Positions 22,568-35,723 of a stretch of DNA of 64,000 nucleotides are shown piece after piece. The number at the start of each line of letters is the position of its first letter. Within the stretch, counting starts at the first letter, position 1. The notes under the pieces are model-generated. The model saw nothing but the letters and a program-made list of their open reading frames with translations, was not told the origin of the DNA and did no database searches. The DNA comes from Pyrrhoderma lamaoense (taxonomy: Eukaryota > Basidiomycota > Agaricomycetes > Hymenochaetales > Hymenochaetaceae), in assembly GCA_002794735.1 (NCBI GenBank), contig NBAZ01000006.1:1116001-1180000 (forward strand), given 5' to 3'. Made by a program: the position numbers and the translations under genes.

Positions 22568-25500
22568 ATGTCTGACTCCTTTGAAGAAGCAGAAAGAAGG
22601 GAAATAACCGAAAGCGACCCTTGGACTTGGAAGATGAAGATGGGGCACGAGACAATGAGCGTCTGAGTAAAAAGAAGAAGCATAGCAGACACAGAGAAGA
22701 GGAGGAAGAGGAGGAGGAAGAAGAAGACGAAGATGAAGATGAAGACGACGACGACGACGATGATGATGAAGAAGAAGAAGAAGAAGAAGATCCTGGTGAG
22801 GTGAGAGGGAAAAAGAGGAGGAAGGTGTGTTTTTATCTTTGCTGCGTTCACAACGTATTACTAAAGAACAATATAATAGCGTCATAAACGCAATGCAGCA
22901 GCTCGTTTCCTAGATACTATGGCTGTCGTAGATGACGAGGATGATGATGATGAAGAGGACGACGAAGATTTCAAGGGTACGCCTACATTTGTTTTTATGT
23001 TTAACTATAATACAACGCTAATTCTGTTACAGATGGTTTTGTTGAAGAAGCTGACGCAGAAGGAGATGAGCTTATGGACATAAACCGAATATCTGCAAAA
23101 CATGCCAGGCTAGATCGTAGGGAGAGAGAGTTTAACGAAGAGGACCTTGTCAAGATAGCTGAAGGATTCACACGAAGGTATAGACCTACTGCCCAGAAGT
23201 ACACTGGTGACATGAACGAGATACCTCAGCGGCTCCTCATGCCGTCTGTTCAGGATGCTAACTTGTGGCAGGTTCGGGTGAAGGTGAGCTGGTTAATGCT
23301 GCCCTTAAACTGGATACCGTCTAACTATGTTATAGCCAGGCAAAGAACGCGATATTGTCTTCAGTCTCATGCGCAAGGCTCTTGACCAGGAGTTCTCAGC
23401 TAGACCTTTGCGAATTCTCTCAGCCTTTCAACGTGACTCTCTCCCTGGTATGATCTATGTTGAAGCGCGGAGCTCACAACAGGTCAGCTTGGCTATTCAC
23501 GGTCTCGTTGGAGTGTATCCAAGTCGTGGAATCACTCTTGTGCCAATAGAAGAAATGGCTAGTCTTCTTCAAATTAAGAAGAAAGATACTACAGTTACTC
23601 CGGGAAGCTGGGTGCGCATAAGACGTGGGAAGTACGGCGGAGATCTCGCTCAAGTCCTTGATATTGCAGAAAATGGCGAAGAAGTGGGACTAAAGTTCGT
23701 TCCTCGTATAGATTTGGCCCCTAAGGATGATATTGTATCAGCTGATGGTAAAAAGCGAAAGATGAAAGGCTCTGGTCTTTCCGTGAACTCTCGTCCACCT
23801 CAACGGTTCTTCAATTATGAAGAGGTTGTTAAGGCTCATGGAAGACGAGCTGTTGCGAAGCGAAATCAGGTCTATGTTTTCAATAATGATACGTTTAAGG
23901 ACGGCTACATCGAAAAGGACTTCAAGCTTGCAAATTTGATCCTGGAAAATGTGAACCCAACTCTAGATGAGATCATGAAGTTTACTCGACAGGAAGACGG
24001 AACAGAAGACAATAATGTTGATCTATCTATCATAGCAGAAACTGCAAAGAAGGAGGCCATTCAGGTTTTACAACCTGGGGATCATGTTGAGGTCTTTGAG
24101 GGTGAACAAACTGGTGTTCATGGAGTAGTAGAGTCAATCGCAAATGATATCGTCACTATGCGAGCCTTAGGTGCAGAAATTGAAGGTCAAAAAGTTGATG
24201 TGCCGGCGCGCAGCGTAAGAAAAAGGTTCAAGATCGGTGACCATGTCAAAGTCATGTCGGGACAAAATGTGGATGAGACTGGACTTGTCGTTTCCGTAAT
24301 GGACAACATCGTTACTTTCTTGTCCGATATGTCTATGCAAGAGGTATACTCTATATCCATCTCACTGATTATTAAGCTTATCGTAATTCAGGTTTCAGTA
24401 TTTTCAAAAGATCTACGTGAGGCTGCTGAAGTTGGATCTAGCACAAATGTGGTTGGAAACTATGAACTACATGATCTAGTGCAACTGGAGTGCGTACACC
24501 CTTTACAAAACTTTTCACGTTTTCATAACTGACTGAATTTCACTTCTCTTCATAATTCATTGTATAGCTTACAAACCGTTGGAGTCATATTCAAGACTGA
24601 ACGAGACTCTTTCCGTGTTCTTGATCAAAATGGACAAGTTCGACTGGTTCAGCCGCATCAGATCGCTATGCGAAAAGACTCGAATCGAGCTATAGCTACT
24701 GATTCAGAAGGTCATGAATTGCGTATCCAGGATAATGTCAAGGAGGTAGACGGAGAGGTACGTTAATATATATTTTTGTTCAAAAGATTCTTGAATACTT
24801 ATTTGAATGTCTGGTAGGGGCGCAAAGGCCAAGTTTTACATATCCACCAATCACACTTCGCATTCTTATTTAATCGCGAATTCTCTGAGAATGAGGGTGT
24901 CTTCGTCACTCGTGCCAGATCACTCGTATCATTAGCACCAAAAGGAAATGCTCCCAAACCAGGGAACGTTGACTTAACTAAGATGAACCCTGCCATGAGT
25001 GGAGGCGCGACAGGTGGCATGGTTGGTTCTCAAATGGGTCGTGGGCCTCGTGATAATCTGGCTGGAGTACGGGTTGTCGTTGTACAGGGCCCGCAGAAAG
25101 GATTTGTCGGTATTATTAAAGATACGAATGGAAATATGGCCCGTGTTGAGCTTCAAATGGGTAACAAAGTTGTCACTCTCCCCAAGGACAAGCTAAGGCG
25201 GAAAAAGTTAGTTGAATCGTCATGTTGCTATCTAAACTCAACATTTCTAATGAAATCAACAGCCCTGATGGGACAACTGAGGATCTAGAAAAGAGGTTTA
25301 GAACTGGAGGTAGACCAGGGAATGGTACAATGGGCCCGCCCTCTTCAGCCTGGGGCGGTAGCAGTGTTCGTACAGCAAACCCTTATGCTAGCGGTGGAGG
25401 TAGAACTCCGGGATGGGGCCGAACTCCAAATCCTTATGCATTTGGAGACTCTTCAAAAACTCCTGCTTGGAGTGCTCGTACTCCTAATCCTTACGCTGAG

Positions 25501-26416
25501 AATGGAGGGAGAACCCCTGCTTGGAATGCAGGATCCCGGACCCCAGCGTGGAACTCGTCTTCGCGAACTCCGAATCCTTACACTCAACAAGACGGAAGAA
25601 AAACACCGTCTCACAACTCTGGATCTAGAACACCTGCTCATAACGCGGAAGCAGGTGGCGCAAGCCCTAATTGGGGAAGGAATACGAATAATTCTGGTTC
25701 TTGGGGTTGGGATGATGAACCTGCTGTAAGGGTTTTCATCTTCATCACTAAGTTTGTTTAATATCTGACTTCTTCTTCAATGAAAGGCAACACCATTCAT
25801 GGTACAAACACCCTGGTCGAATGCTCCAACTCCTGCAAATCCACAATGGGACCATTCAGGTTGGGGTCAACCTTATGATAACGAACGTGAAACACCCGCG
25901 ATGGCACATACGCCTTTCTCTGGACCAACAACGGCGTACACGCATGTGACCGTAGAAAACAAGCCCGGTAAGCTTTTAAATAACTATCCTCCGTATGTTC
26001 AGTAAACTCAGATAGTGCTTGGTATAGAATTGCAAAGGTGGTGGAAATGCGATCCGGAACACACAAAGAAGCTAATTCTGGACATCGAAGATACCTCGGT
26101 ACCCGGTAGTGAATGGTCCGAAGGTAGGCTTGAAGGCAAGCAGGCTGTTGTTGTCTCAGTATTGGATACAAATAAGGACGAGACCTGTGTCGCTCTCGTT
26201 CGTATCCTTCCTGGGAAGAAAGAGGAGCACCGTATTCCTGTGAAGTATCTTAGATTACATCGACCAAAAACAGGGGAGTTTGGTGTCGTTTTGTATGGTC
26301 CTTATGCAGGTCTCCGAGCTCCGGTGTTGGCTGTCAGTGGGTACCAACTTATGATGGAAGATGAAGATGCAGTATTAGCTCTTAATATTGACGATGTAGC
26401 TCTGGCAGAGAGATAA
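22568..26416 (+). CDS. SPT5: Transcription elongation factor SPT5
   Basis: Forms the DSIF-type complex with Spt4 on RNA polymerase II in the nucleus. The order is: an acidic N-terminus with a long Glu/Asp tract (22700-22790), the NGN domain (KERDIVFSLMRKAL...ARPLRILSAFQRDSLPGMIYVEA), several KOW modules (TPGSWVRIRRGKYGGDLAQV, LQPGDHVEVFEGEQTGVHG, KIGDHVKVMSG, QGPQKGFVGIIKDT), then a repetitive C-terminal region rich in RTPNPYA, KTPAWS and SRTPAWN units (25370-25660) and a final KOW-like segment ending NIDDVALAER. About ten exons with short introns. One frame break lies near the start: ATG at 22568 reads MSDSFEEAE, then one A appears missing at AAA 22593-22595 before KKGNNRKRPLDLEDEDG. Confidence 0.95.
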
Positions 26417-26730
26417 TATGTTGTATTGGTTGTTCAGGATTTCGGTACTTTGATGTTTTTATTGTATTTTTGTCCCCTATCGGGATGCATTGCATATTAT
26501 CTCTATTTACGCAATAAGAATAAGATAATGTTCTTTCAAGAAGTATATGAATGGGATCTCATGGGATCGGATAGGGTGCAAATACTTGATACAATAGGCA
26601 ATGTTTCCACCATATTAGTAAAGATACATAAGATAAAATCTCATTTATAGACTAAGATTGATCCATATGAAGTTGACTTAATGACTTTCAGTACTAGTTC
26701 GAATTCGAGCGATGATCGCATTCACACTCC
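26417..26730. other. Convergent 3' region SPT5 / Impact-family gene
   Basis: Short spacer between two converging genes. It holds their 3' untranslated ends; no gene is seen. Confidence 0.45.
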
Positions 26731-27501
26731 TTATGGCGTTTTGTCTAGCGCTGACAAGCCTTTTCGCTTTGGCAGATCTGGGACGGAGTTAAGAGTAAAG
26801 CTGTATAATCCGGTGCCTCCTTCTTCCCAGGAACCGGGGTGAAGCAGAGCTACTCGCAGAATCTGACGGGGAAATGGCTGCAAGTTTAGAGCGTAGGATT
26901 GATAATTTGTCATCAAGTCCTTTAGATCTTCTATGATTGCTTCGACATCTTCAATAGCTTTGAACGTCTGACACACTTCATGTGTACAATCCCCTATATG
27001 CGTGAAACGCACAGGCCCTAAGAGTGTTCCACCAAACCTATAGAGCAAAAATCTCTTTCAATTAGCTTTCTTGTTCGAAACACAAGAATAAGTGTTCTAA
27101 GTTTAGGAGTGAGCTATGATTACGCACCATCTACTCACTATCACAAGTGCGTCAATAACGCCTTCTTTCTCCATAGTGCGAAGAATGGTGCGACCACCAT
27201 GTTCCTCACCATCATCATCTGAACCACTCAAAACTTCAAAATCACTGGGTCCTCCGAGGCCATTGCGTCCTGGCCGGAGAGACATGTAACGCCATCCGGC
27301 GATTTCGTGTGAAGCAGGCTTGGAAGCATGTATAACGTGTCTGTGGTGAGCCAGAGCCCTTTCTACGTCTGCATAAGAGGAAATACGATATAGGGAAGCA
27401 GTGAAAGTGCTGTCCCGGTCTTCAATTGCTTTTGAATTAACCGCTGCGGCCGGAAGAGGTTTGGCATGTGTGACGAAAGAATCCAGATTGAATGTAGTCA
27501 T
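26731..27501 (-). CDS. Impact-type (UPF0029/YigZ N-terminal domain) protein
   Basis: Two exons, 27124-27501 and 26731-27047 approximately, join as W-FGGTLLGPVRF across an intron beginning GTGCGTAATC. The first exon has DSTFTASLYRISSYADVERAL and GWRYMSLRPGRNG, and the second FGGTLLGPVRFTHIGDCTHEV, matching the Impact/YigZ fold in which the RYGGTLLGP-like motif is characteristic. The family is linked to regulation of Gcn2 (Impact/Yih1), but yeast Yih1 also carries an RWD domain that is not evident in this 220-residue protein. It is therefore better called a stand-alone UPF0029 domain protein. It is divergent from the Ldb17-like gene and convergent with SPT5. Confidence 0.8.
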
Positions 27502-28063
27502 AGCGTTACCTTTGAGTGAAATCTAATTACTTATAACTGAATCACATTACTCTGTTAATTTAGATTTATATTAGAGCTACTAGAATGTGATGGCGCGTGC
27601 AACTAATTTATGTATTTATGTGACTGTCTGTGACTTAACGTGTGTCACGCGTGATAAATGGAAATCGTAGCCCTAGATAGTCTTAGCTCCGCTTTAGGCT
27701 TTAGAACTCGGGCTTCTGCCTGTGCTTGCCCTTTCAGCTTTCTCCCTACTCATCACCTAAAAAAACGACTGGACTACTAGTAACAGATAAGCTAACTCTT
27801 AAGGGTAAAATTCCACGACGGGCAATTAAGAAATCCTGTTTTACCCCGGCGATTTTTCTATAAAGCTTGTTCGATAATTGCCTAAATACGCTTTGGACAG
27901 GAAACGAAGCATTGCTTCTCATCGTTCACGGTCAGGTGTTGTCGCGGCGCGTCTTCAGTGCCCCTTCCCCCCCCCCCCCTTCGTCCTTCCCTTAATATAT
28001 AGGTACAGGTGCACCTACTAGAACACACAAGTCTTCTGCCCGGTTTAAATCGCTCCAATTGCT
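27502..28063. promoter_or_regulatory. Divergent promoter region Impact / Ldb17
   Basis: About 560 bases between divergent starts. It includes a C run at about 27967-27979 followed by a pyrimidine-rich stretch just upstream of the plus-strand gene. Confidence 0.4.
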
Positions 28064-30490
28064 ATGGATGACTTCGGGATTGTTTATATCATTGAGAATG
28101 CACAGCAGTTTTGGACCGGTTCGTTTTAGACGTTACTGAGGTGCAGCAAATCATGTTGATATAGATATTAAACTCATATAGAAGTCGAAGATATATTACA
28201 AATCCCAGAAGATGCAAGTTTGGCCCAATTAGACGCCACTCTCGCTCGTTTCGTATCTTTTTGCGCATCTTATCATGGTACGTAGATAACTTCATATCGA
28301 GCCATGCTTATATCTAACCCAATGGCTGTCACGATTAGAACAATATCTTCAAACTCCCATACAACTTGAACATGCATGTTCACTACTTTTACAAAGTGAA
28401 CTTTTTACGTTTCATTCTGAGAGGATGCGTGAACGACTTCTAGACGACGCTCAAAAGGTATGCAATGCCGTTAGTCTTCTCTTCTCATTAATAATGCACT
28501 AAACAACCTTGACTCTTTAGGCGACGGACCCTCATTTACAACTTATATTATATCAAATATTGCTACAATATGGCCGAAATCACCCTGGTTTTCTCCGCTC
28601 GCATAAAAAATGGCAGCCTTTGCTTCCCCTTCTTATGGATCATGTCAATCTCGACTTTGACCCTGACGTCGAAGACTTTGTGCAGCGCGCAAACTGGACA
28701 AAGTCACTTCCAGCCCTATAGAGGCGAAACTTCGGATTCTCTCCGTCGGGATTTTATATGAAGTCTGTAGAGTGCAGAAATTTACGGTCTCGGATTTACG
28801 TAGGTGTTCCTGTCTGCATATAGCCTGCCTTGCCTCACCATACCACTTCCGACTCTTAGGGATATTTACTGACACGTTTATCGATAATCTATTTGAGCTT
28901 GTCGAGCAGACTAGACATATGCAAGACGAAACCTTAAACTATTCACTCATTAAGTTAATTGTGCGTCCATGCACTCTACTTTATATGATAGATGGGCTGA
29001 TAGATTACGCTCTAGGTTGCACTGAACGAGCAGTTTATGGTAGCATCTGTCCCACCATCACATATTCACAGTGCAGCACAAGACGAGAGTAATCGCGTTA
29101 TACGCGTTCTGATTCGTCGACTGAATTCTAGTAAGACATTCGGTGAAAATATGATTTTTATGCTTAATCGAGCTGGTACGTTATCAATTCACATCAACGT
29201 CTAGTGATGTGTTGTGATCCTAATCGCCGTATCAGGTCGATCGCCGGAGGATATGTGCATGCAACTATTGATTCTAAAATTATTGTACTTACTGTTCACA
29301 ACGAAGGGCACTACCGAATACTTCTACACTAACGATTTACGTGTGTTGGTCGACGTCTTTCTGCGAGAGTTAGTAGATCTTGATGAAGACAGTGAATCTG
29401 TCAGTATCCTTATTAATCTTACTCTATACTTCTGGCTAATACTACCTCAGTTACGACACACCTATCTTCGAGTGCTACATCCCCTGCTAACTAGGACGCA
29501 ACTACGAACTACGCCGTATAAGCGACCTCAAATCGTTAGGACTCTTGAATCTTTGATTAGTCATCCAGAGATCCGGGAAATCAACCCTACTACAAAGCGT
29601 CTTGTTGAACGATGTCTTTCGGGAGATTGGTGTGTACAACTACGTCGTGTTGATTCACCTACAAGTGGTAGTGGCTCGGATAGCGGATTCCCCTCATTCC
29701 CCTCTTTCAAAATGGATAGGGTTGATAGTCCGTTGGGACGTGGTATGGAATCTGGTTCCGAGACTAGACCAAAGGAGAAGACACATGTCCTTAAGACAAG
29801 TAAAAGTGTGGAGAATGTTAGGAAAATGAAGCATGGTTCAGAGAGGCTCGGTAGTACGGCTAATGGACACAGCAGTACGATGAATTTACAAAACATGGGT
29901 GCTGCATTGCCAGCCATCTCTTCTAATTCAACTTCACCCACTTCTATCTTTGTCGGACGTAGCGTTCCTCAACGCTTCTTGACATCACCTGCGGAACAAC
30001 ATACGACTTCAACGAACCCGCTGCCATCATCAGCTTCCTCTCTTGACCAGCTTGCTAATGCATCTACCCCCACTTATCCTCAGAATAGGCGGTCTTCTAT
30101 AACTCGAACACAAAGCCATACTTGCCATCCCCATAGCTTACCTAGTACCTCTAATGGTAGTTCATCGATCCAAGTTGTTGACAGTAATGTACTTGCTCCC
30201 ACACACTCACGAAAGTCTTCCTCTTCATCCTCTCCATTGGTTCATCGTCTTCGATAACATCAGACCCTGGATCTGTACAAAATCACACAGAACAAAAACA
30301 ACCGCATGTTAGTAGTCGGCGCACTGTACCTCCGGCTCCTCCAAAGAGACGAAGGCCACCTGCGATTCCTACAGCACGCACCGCTGGCGGTGCAACTATG
30401 GTGACCATCGCGTCTTCGTCTACTTCAATTTCTCCGCCTTTACCGTCCTCGGGTCTTCGCATCGGAATACTCAGAGCCCGAGTCCTTTGA
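28064..30490 (+). CDS. LDB17: Ldb17 / Dip1 / SPIN90-like actin regulator
   Basis: Homologue of the SPIN90 leucine-rich-domain family (yeast Ldb17, fission yeast Dip1), which activates Arp2/3 to seed actin at endocytic sites. The order is: [71 protein letters not shown], then the diagnostic block [21 protein letters not shown] and [13 protein letters not shown]. The tail is Ser/Pro-rich with a proline motif ([16 protein letters not shown]), a likely SH3 ligand. About seven exons. A frame break sits at CCC 28714-28716: SLPA must continue [12 protein letters not shown], needing one more C. A second apparent break near 30239 can instead be an 80-nt intron, 30184-30263 (GTAATG...CATCAG). Stop at 30490. 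Confidence 0.85.
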
Positions 30491-32367
30491 GACGAGCTTT
30501 TTAGTAAAACTTCCTGTTTATTTTTTCCCCTTTTCTTTTTTTGTGAAAATTTTTTTCGTTTTCGTTCCGGTTTTTTTTCCTAATAATGACTTGATGACGG
30601 ATTCTTATGACTTTTATGACCATTTTTCCTGTTGAGATTGACCGATGAGGGGGAGGTTTCCTATCTTTTTCCCTTCCTTTATATATACTATTCACACGGG
30701 GTCTAATACCTATCTTCATGCCCCAGTCCCACTGCTTTCCCTTCCCCTCTATTCGTCTTTCTCCCCGTGCTACTTTTCCTAGGTAGCTTTATCCTGGACG
30801 ATATCTTACACATGCTCAATATTTTACTTCGACTTTCTTCAGAGCAGCACCACTTCCACATTTACCCTCCCTTATATGAGCCTTTTTTCTAATTACGCTT
30901 CTGACCCTTACTTATCCTCTTCTTCTCCCCCCCCCCCCCAACAACCTACCTCACAGAACCGCTTCCCCATCTGAATTCAACTTCATTACAACTTACGAAT
31001 TAACCTTTCTTCGAATTTCCTTTTTTTACAACCCTTTAGTTTCTTACTCTTCGTATCCCCATCATTATTCATTCCATTGTTCTATACCCCCCCCCCCGCC
31101 TCTCCTCCTCTAGTCTAGGCAACAATCTAAATGGACGTGTATATACATTACTTTACATCACGTACACAACACCACGTGCATCCATACATCACATACGATT
31201 ACATACAATTACATAGGAATACGATGCAAGTCCAAGTCTAGTACGGAAATGCGAGTGAGCGAGAGAGAAAGAGACAGAGAAATACTTTTATCTGTACATA
31301 TACATGCATTTGTTACTCTTGTCTACCTAGTGTAACTTGACAGGACTTCTTTCCATTAAAGTGGCAGTGAAGCAGTGAATCAGGGGAAAGGGTATCTCCA
31401 AAGAAGTCTAAGCCCACTCGAAGCTCAATACTCAAGCATCCATACTAGGTGAATAGAATACGGTTTGTCAAGGTCTTGTCTCTTGTCTCTTGTATCATGT
31501 ATCTTGTTATACCTAAAACCTAAAACAAAACACTTCTGAACTCTCAAGACTCCAACCGTCAACCATCAATCGTCAATCGTCAATAAAAAAAATACAGAAG
31601 GAAAGTTTTAAAAAAGATAGAATTATAGATCCCTTAATCGTAAATCGTTAATCGGTATTTACTAATTACTGACTATCGGGGGTTGGGAGGGGGGGGGGGT
31701 GAAATCGAAAAAGAAAGAAAAAAAAATCGAAAAATTGGAATATCGAGATATACCTTGTCTACATACACATCAAAGCAAAAGCAAAAACAGAAGAAAAAAG
31801 CGAAAAAAAAGGAAAAAGATGGAAGGAAGGAAAGGATGAGACGGGACGTACAATACGGAGAACGAAAGAACGGATAAACGGATAAACGATAAAAAGAGTG
31901 GGGGGGGTTGTGTTGTGTTGTGACGAAAACCAAGATTTTTCAAAAATCACAAATCAAAATCAAAAGTAAAGAAAAGATAGAAAGTAAAGAAAAGAAAGGA
32001 AGGAAGGGTAGATATATTATTTTATATTAGTACTAACTACGTGAAAATTGAAAGATAACTCCTTTTCATTTCCCTCTTTTCTCTCGTTCCTTCCTTCTCC
32101 TTTCTCATTTCCTCCCTTCTTTTCTTAAAGATCACTCCCTTACCCTTTACTCTTTACACTTTACACTCTACTCTCCACTCCTATCTCCTTTCCTTTTTTT
32201 CTTTCAGGGAGGAAGGAGGGGTGGGGATCCGTTGTTCCGTTGTACCCCCAAATCACCTCCCCACCTCATCGTTCTCAGAATCAGTATCCCCCCATACTCC
32301 ATTATCCTCTGTTATCCTCCCTCCCCCCCCCCCCCCACACACACACAGATGAAGACCCTCCCCCTTC
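30491..32367. other. 1.9-kb convergent intergenic region rich in homopolymers
   Basis: Between converging genes. It contains long C runs (about 30931-30940, 31087-31096, 32324-32335), a G run (31690-31700), A/G-rich stretches (31700-32010) and degenerate short repeats such as TCTTGTCTCTTGT near 31475. No coding gene is supported. Confidence 0.5.
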
Positions 32368-35300
32368 CTAATCCTGCAACTTCGCACCCCTAAACTTTTC
32401 CACAAACGGGCTTAACGGGCTCGTTGCCTCCCCAACCCCAGTAGCAGCGCCATCAGCACCAGCGGTAGCGGAAGCAGAAATAGGAGCCTCCAAGGACACC
32501 TTCGCAGGAGAAGGAGGAACAGAGATGGACGAGTCTGACGATTCGTCGTCGTGTCCGTGGTGATGGATCAGTGACTTATCTTCGTCTATCTCTTCCTGTT
32601 ATTGTTGTTGTTTATTTTTTTCGGATTTGTTAGAGAGTGGATGGGGATGGGGGGAAAGAGAAAAGAAAGACGTCAGTGAATCCGCCGAGACCACAAACAT
32701 ATTTATGAGTTAAGAAGAGAGAACGTTAACCCCTCACCTTCTCAGCGTCCTTCATATACTGACCGATATTCGACGCGAGTTCTTGTGCGCGAGGAGAGAG
32801 TTTCGAAGGCATGTTTTGCGAGAGCATCGTCATTCGGCGCATAGCCATCATACCTAACACGGCCTTACGGACTAATCACATAAAGGGGGGAAAAGAGAAA
32901 GATAGTCAGTAATTCGATCATTTGTCGTTTATCTAATTCAAAAGGATGAAAGAAGGAAAGAAAGGAGGGAAGGACGAGAGTATTCGGCGTGTCGTGTCCC
33001 CTCCCTCCCCTCCCCCAAGAAACCAAAAATTCCAGAAGGGAAACACATACAAGTCTTCCTAGCATTAAACCCTTTCTGAATAGTAGGCAACAAATCCTTC
33101 GGTCCACCCGTCGGGCTCTCAGGATCCGCAACAAAATGAGGCGTCTCACTCGCCAACCACCGATGGTCCAAAGCCTGCTTCGCCGTCGGCCTCTCCCCAG
33201 GACTCATCGTCAAACACGTCCTCACAAAGTCCTTCGCAGTCTCGCTCACGTTTTCCCAATACTCGAAGGCTCGAAACTGTACTCCCCGTTCACGATCGCC
33301 TGCATCTCTTGTTCTTGGCTGTCTCGGTCGAAGGGGTGTATCCGCAGAGAAGGAAGTAGGTGATCACGCCCATCGCCCAGATGTCGACTGGTTTACCGTG
33401 TCCGGCTGTTAGAGAGTCATTTATTTCGTTTTGCGTTTCGTTCACATTTCATTTCGTAGTTTTTTTTTTTTTTTACGAAAAGAGGTAATCAATGATCGAA
33501 AAAAGGAGAACAATGGATTAGTCATGGTCTAAAAATAACTCCAAGAAAAAAAAGCAGAAGGAAAAAAGGGAAACTTACTTTTATTGAATATCTCGGGCGC
33601 CATGTACTAAAAATAGAAAAAAAGGGTAATAGAGACAAGTTAGTAACGTGACCCTGACATGGCTTAGAATAGAAAAAAAAAAAGAAAAAAGCAGGTTATG
33701 CTAAGGGACGTTCGCCACAATAGGGGGTTAATTGGAGGGGAAAAGGGTGGGAACCCTTGTCTCAGAATGAGAATGAGAAGGGAAAAGACGAAAGATAAAG
33801 TGTAAGAATTCAATAAAGAAAATGCGCCCTCTCTTACCCCTGGAGTCCCACAAATCTCGGTGAGAAGTTGGAGTTTATCCTCGTCCATGATTCGCGATAA
33901 ACCAAAGTCCGCGATCATGATGTCCGCGTCCTCGGCCTTTGTACGGAATATCAGATTCTCAGGCTTCAAGTCTGGGGGGGGGGGTACGTATTTCATTTTT
34001 TTTGTTTGATAGTTATTTTTAGTTTGATAGTCGGATGTGTTTTGATTTTGTTGATGGATTGAGACGAGTAGATAGAAAAGGCATAGTCCCCCACGCGTTC
34101 GTCGTATGGATCACCAGCGTGATGCAATGCAGACAGGGCGCATATACGATTATTGGGGGGGGGGGGGATAAAGAGGGTACGAAGGTTAAGTAAATCAGTA
34201 ACGATGCATTGTGATATGAGGGTTGAAAAGGATAGATGATTCACCTCTATGGACGATCCCACAACCATGAATATAATCAACAGCTTTCATGATGGTTCGT
34301 ACAAGCCCAGCAGCATCGCTATAATCATATAGTATATATATAGCATACAAACAAAGAAGATAAGAGTCAGATAATCATCAGAACGAAATGAAATGAATGT
34401 TACATACGCTTCGTAGTAATTCCCCTTGGCGCATATACGATCAAACAACTCGCCTCCAGTGCACAGATCAAAACAAAGATAGAGATTATGAGTCGTCTAG
34501 TCATAATTGTGTATATATGCATTCCAAGTTAGTAGAGGGCGCTTAAAAACGTTTCAAGGTGTTTTGATCTTTCCCGTACCTCGAAGTAGTCATGAAGAGT
34601 CACGATGTTCTTGTGTCCTTTTGAGACTCGTTTTAATACAGTGATCTCGTTTCTGACCTAAAGATAATTATGAGTTAGATATGATAGGGTAATGAGAGAG
34701 AGAATAAAAGCATCATCGATGTCGTTGGGGGGGAAGGAAAATCGATAAGAAGTCAATAATGGAAGGGGAAATGTATAGAAGTTGGTGTAGGGTGTAGGGG
34801 GTGATGATGATGATGATGATAGACGACTTGATTGGGACACATACCATATATTCACGACCCTCCATGAGCTTCTTGTTAATAACCTTGCATGCATAGTATT
34901 TTCCTGTCTTGATATGTACGGCCTCTTTGACAACAGCGTAAGTCCCACTTCCGAGGGTTTTGCCAGTCCGATACTATCAGAAGGAGGCGTATGATTTTGA
35001 TTTGTTTATAAATAGAGATACAATTAGCACAGTTTATTCGAGATCGACGTCCTTTCATCCCCTCCAAGAAGGATGGAGAGGAAGGAGAAGGGGATGGGCG
35101 GGAGGGGGGAGAAGGACATACCTGACAGGGACAGTAGTAGGCGCCGACATCAGTCTCTGAGAATGAGAGTTGTGAGCAGGGATTAAACTAGCGGGAAGCA
35201 AATGGGCAGCGTTTGATTGATGGTGATGAGAAGTAGATGAAGCCGAATCAACGTCAGCTGTCGTCGTTATCGTCGGAGTCGTCAGCGCCGAGTGAGACGA

Positions 35301-35723
35301 AGCGATCTGGGCAGTAGCGGTAGTAGCGTTAGTGGTAGTGGTAGAAGCAGGGTTAGTGTGAGCGGGATTAGCAAACGACGACGAATTGGAGGAGGAGGTC
35401 GCATCCCACTTGGCTCGGAGCCCGTGCCCTAGTCTACCGCCGTCGTCGGACAGACCTTCCAAATTTGGATAAGCATTAGACTCCGAAGCCGAGGATCCCG
35501 GATGGCTGTTAGCACTCGTCTGTCCGCCGCTGCTGCTGTTCGTGGTCGTGTCATTATTGAGACCGAAACCGAGACCCTTGACTGCGAACCTGCTCCTCCG
35601 CTTGTCTGAGGACGCACTACTCCCCGCCGTTGACACCGTCGACACGTTCGTCCGTGACGGATGGTGGGAGTGGTGGAAGTGGTGGTGGTGCTCTCCGGTA
35701 CCAGTGCTCTGTTTGTTACCCAT
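32368..35723 (-). CDS. Calcium/calmodulin-dependent-type protein kinase (CaMK I-like) with N-myristoylation signal
   Basis: A Ser/Thr kinase of the CaMK group. The N-terminus [10 protein letters not shown] fits N-myristoylation (Gly2, Ser6), followed by about 180 residues of His/Ser/Thr-rich low-complexity sequence. The kinase domain starts at [19 protein letters not shown] (P-loop), with [10 protein letters not shown] (catalytic Lys), [26 protein letters not shown] (catalytic loop across an intron), IADFGLSRI (DFG), [15 protein letters not shown] (APE), [23 protein letters not shown] and [14 protein letters not shown]. The tail has a basic-hydrophobic segment ([17 protein letters not shown]) likely to be the calmodulin-binding/autoinhibitory region. 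Many short introns. One frame break lies near 33262-33268, between YSFEPS and [13 protein letters not shown], one base short. Ends near 32368 with AKLQD. Confidence 0.92.

Noticed and set aside
22694..22792. Long GAA/GAG/GAC triplet tract suggesting a microsatellite
   Set aside because: It encodes the acidic N-terminus expected of SPT5 and is in frame with the gene.
31440..31580. Degenerate TCTTGT / ATCGTCA short repeats as a possible CRISPR or satellite
   Set aside because: Units are irregular and too short, and the host is a fungus; this is simple-sequence drift in an intergenic region.
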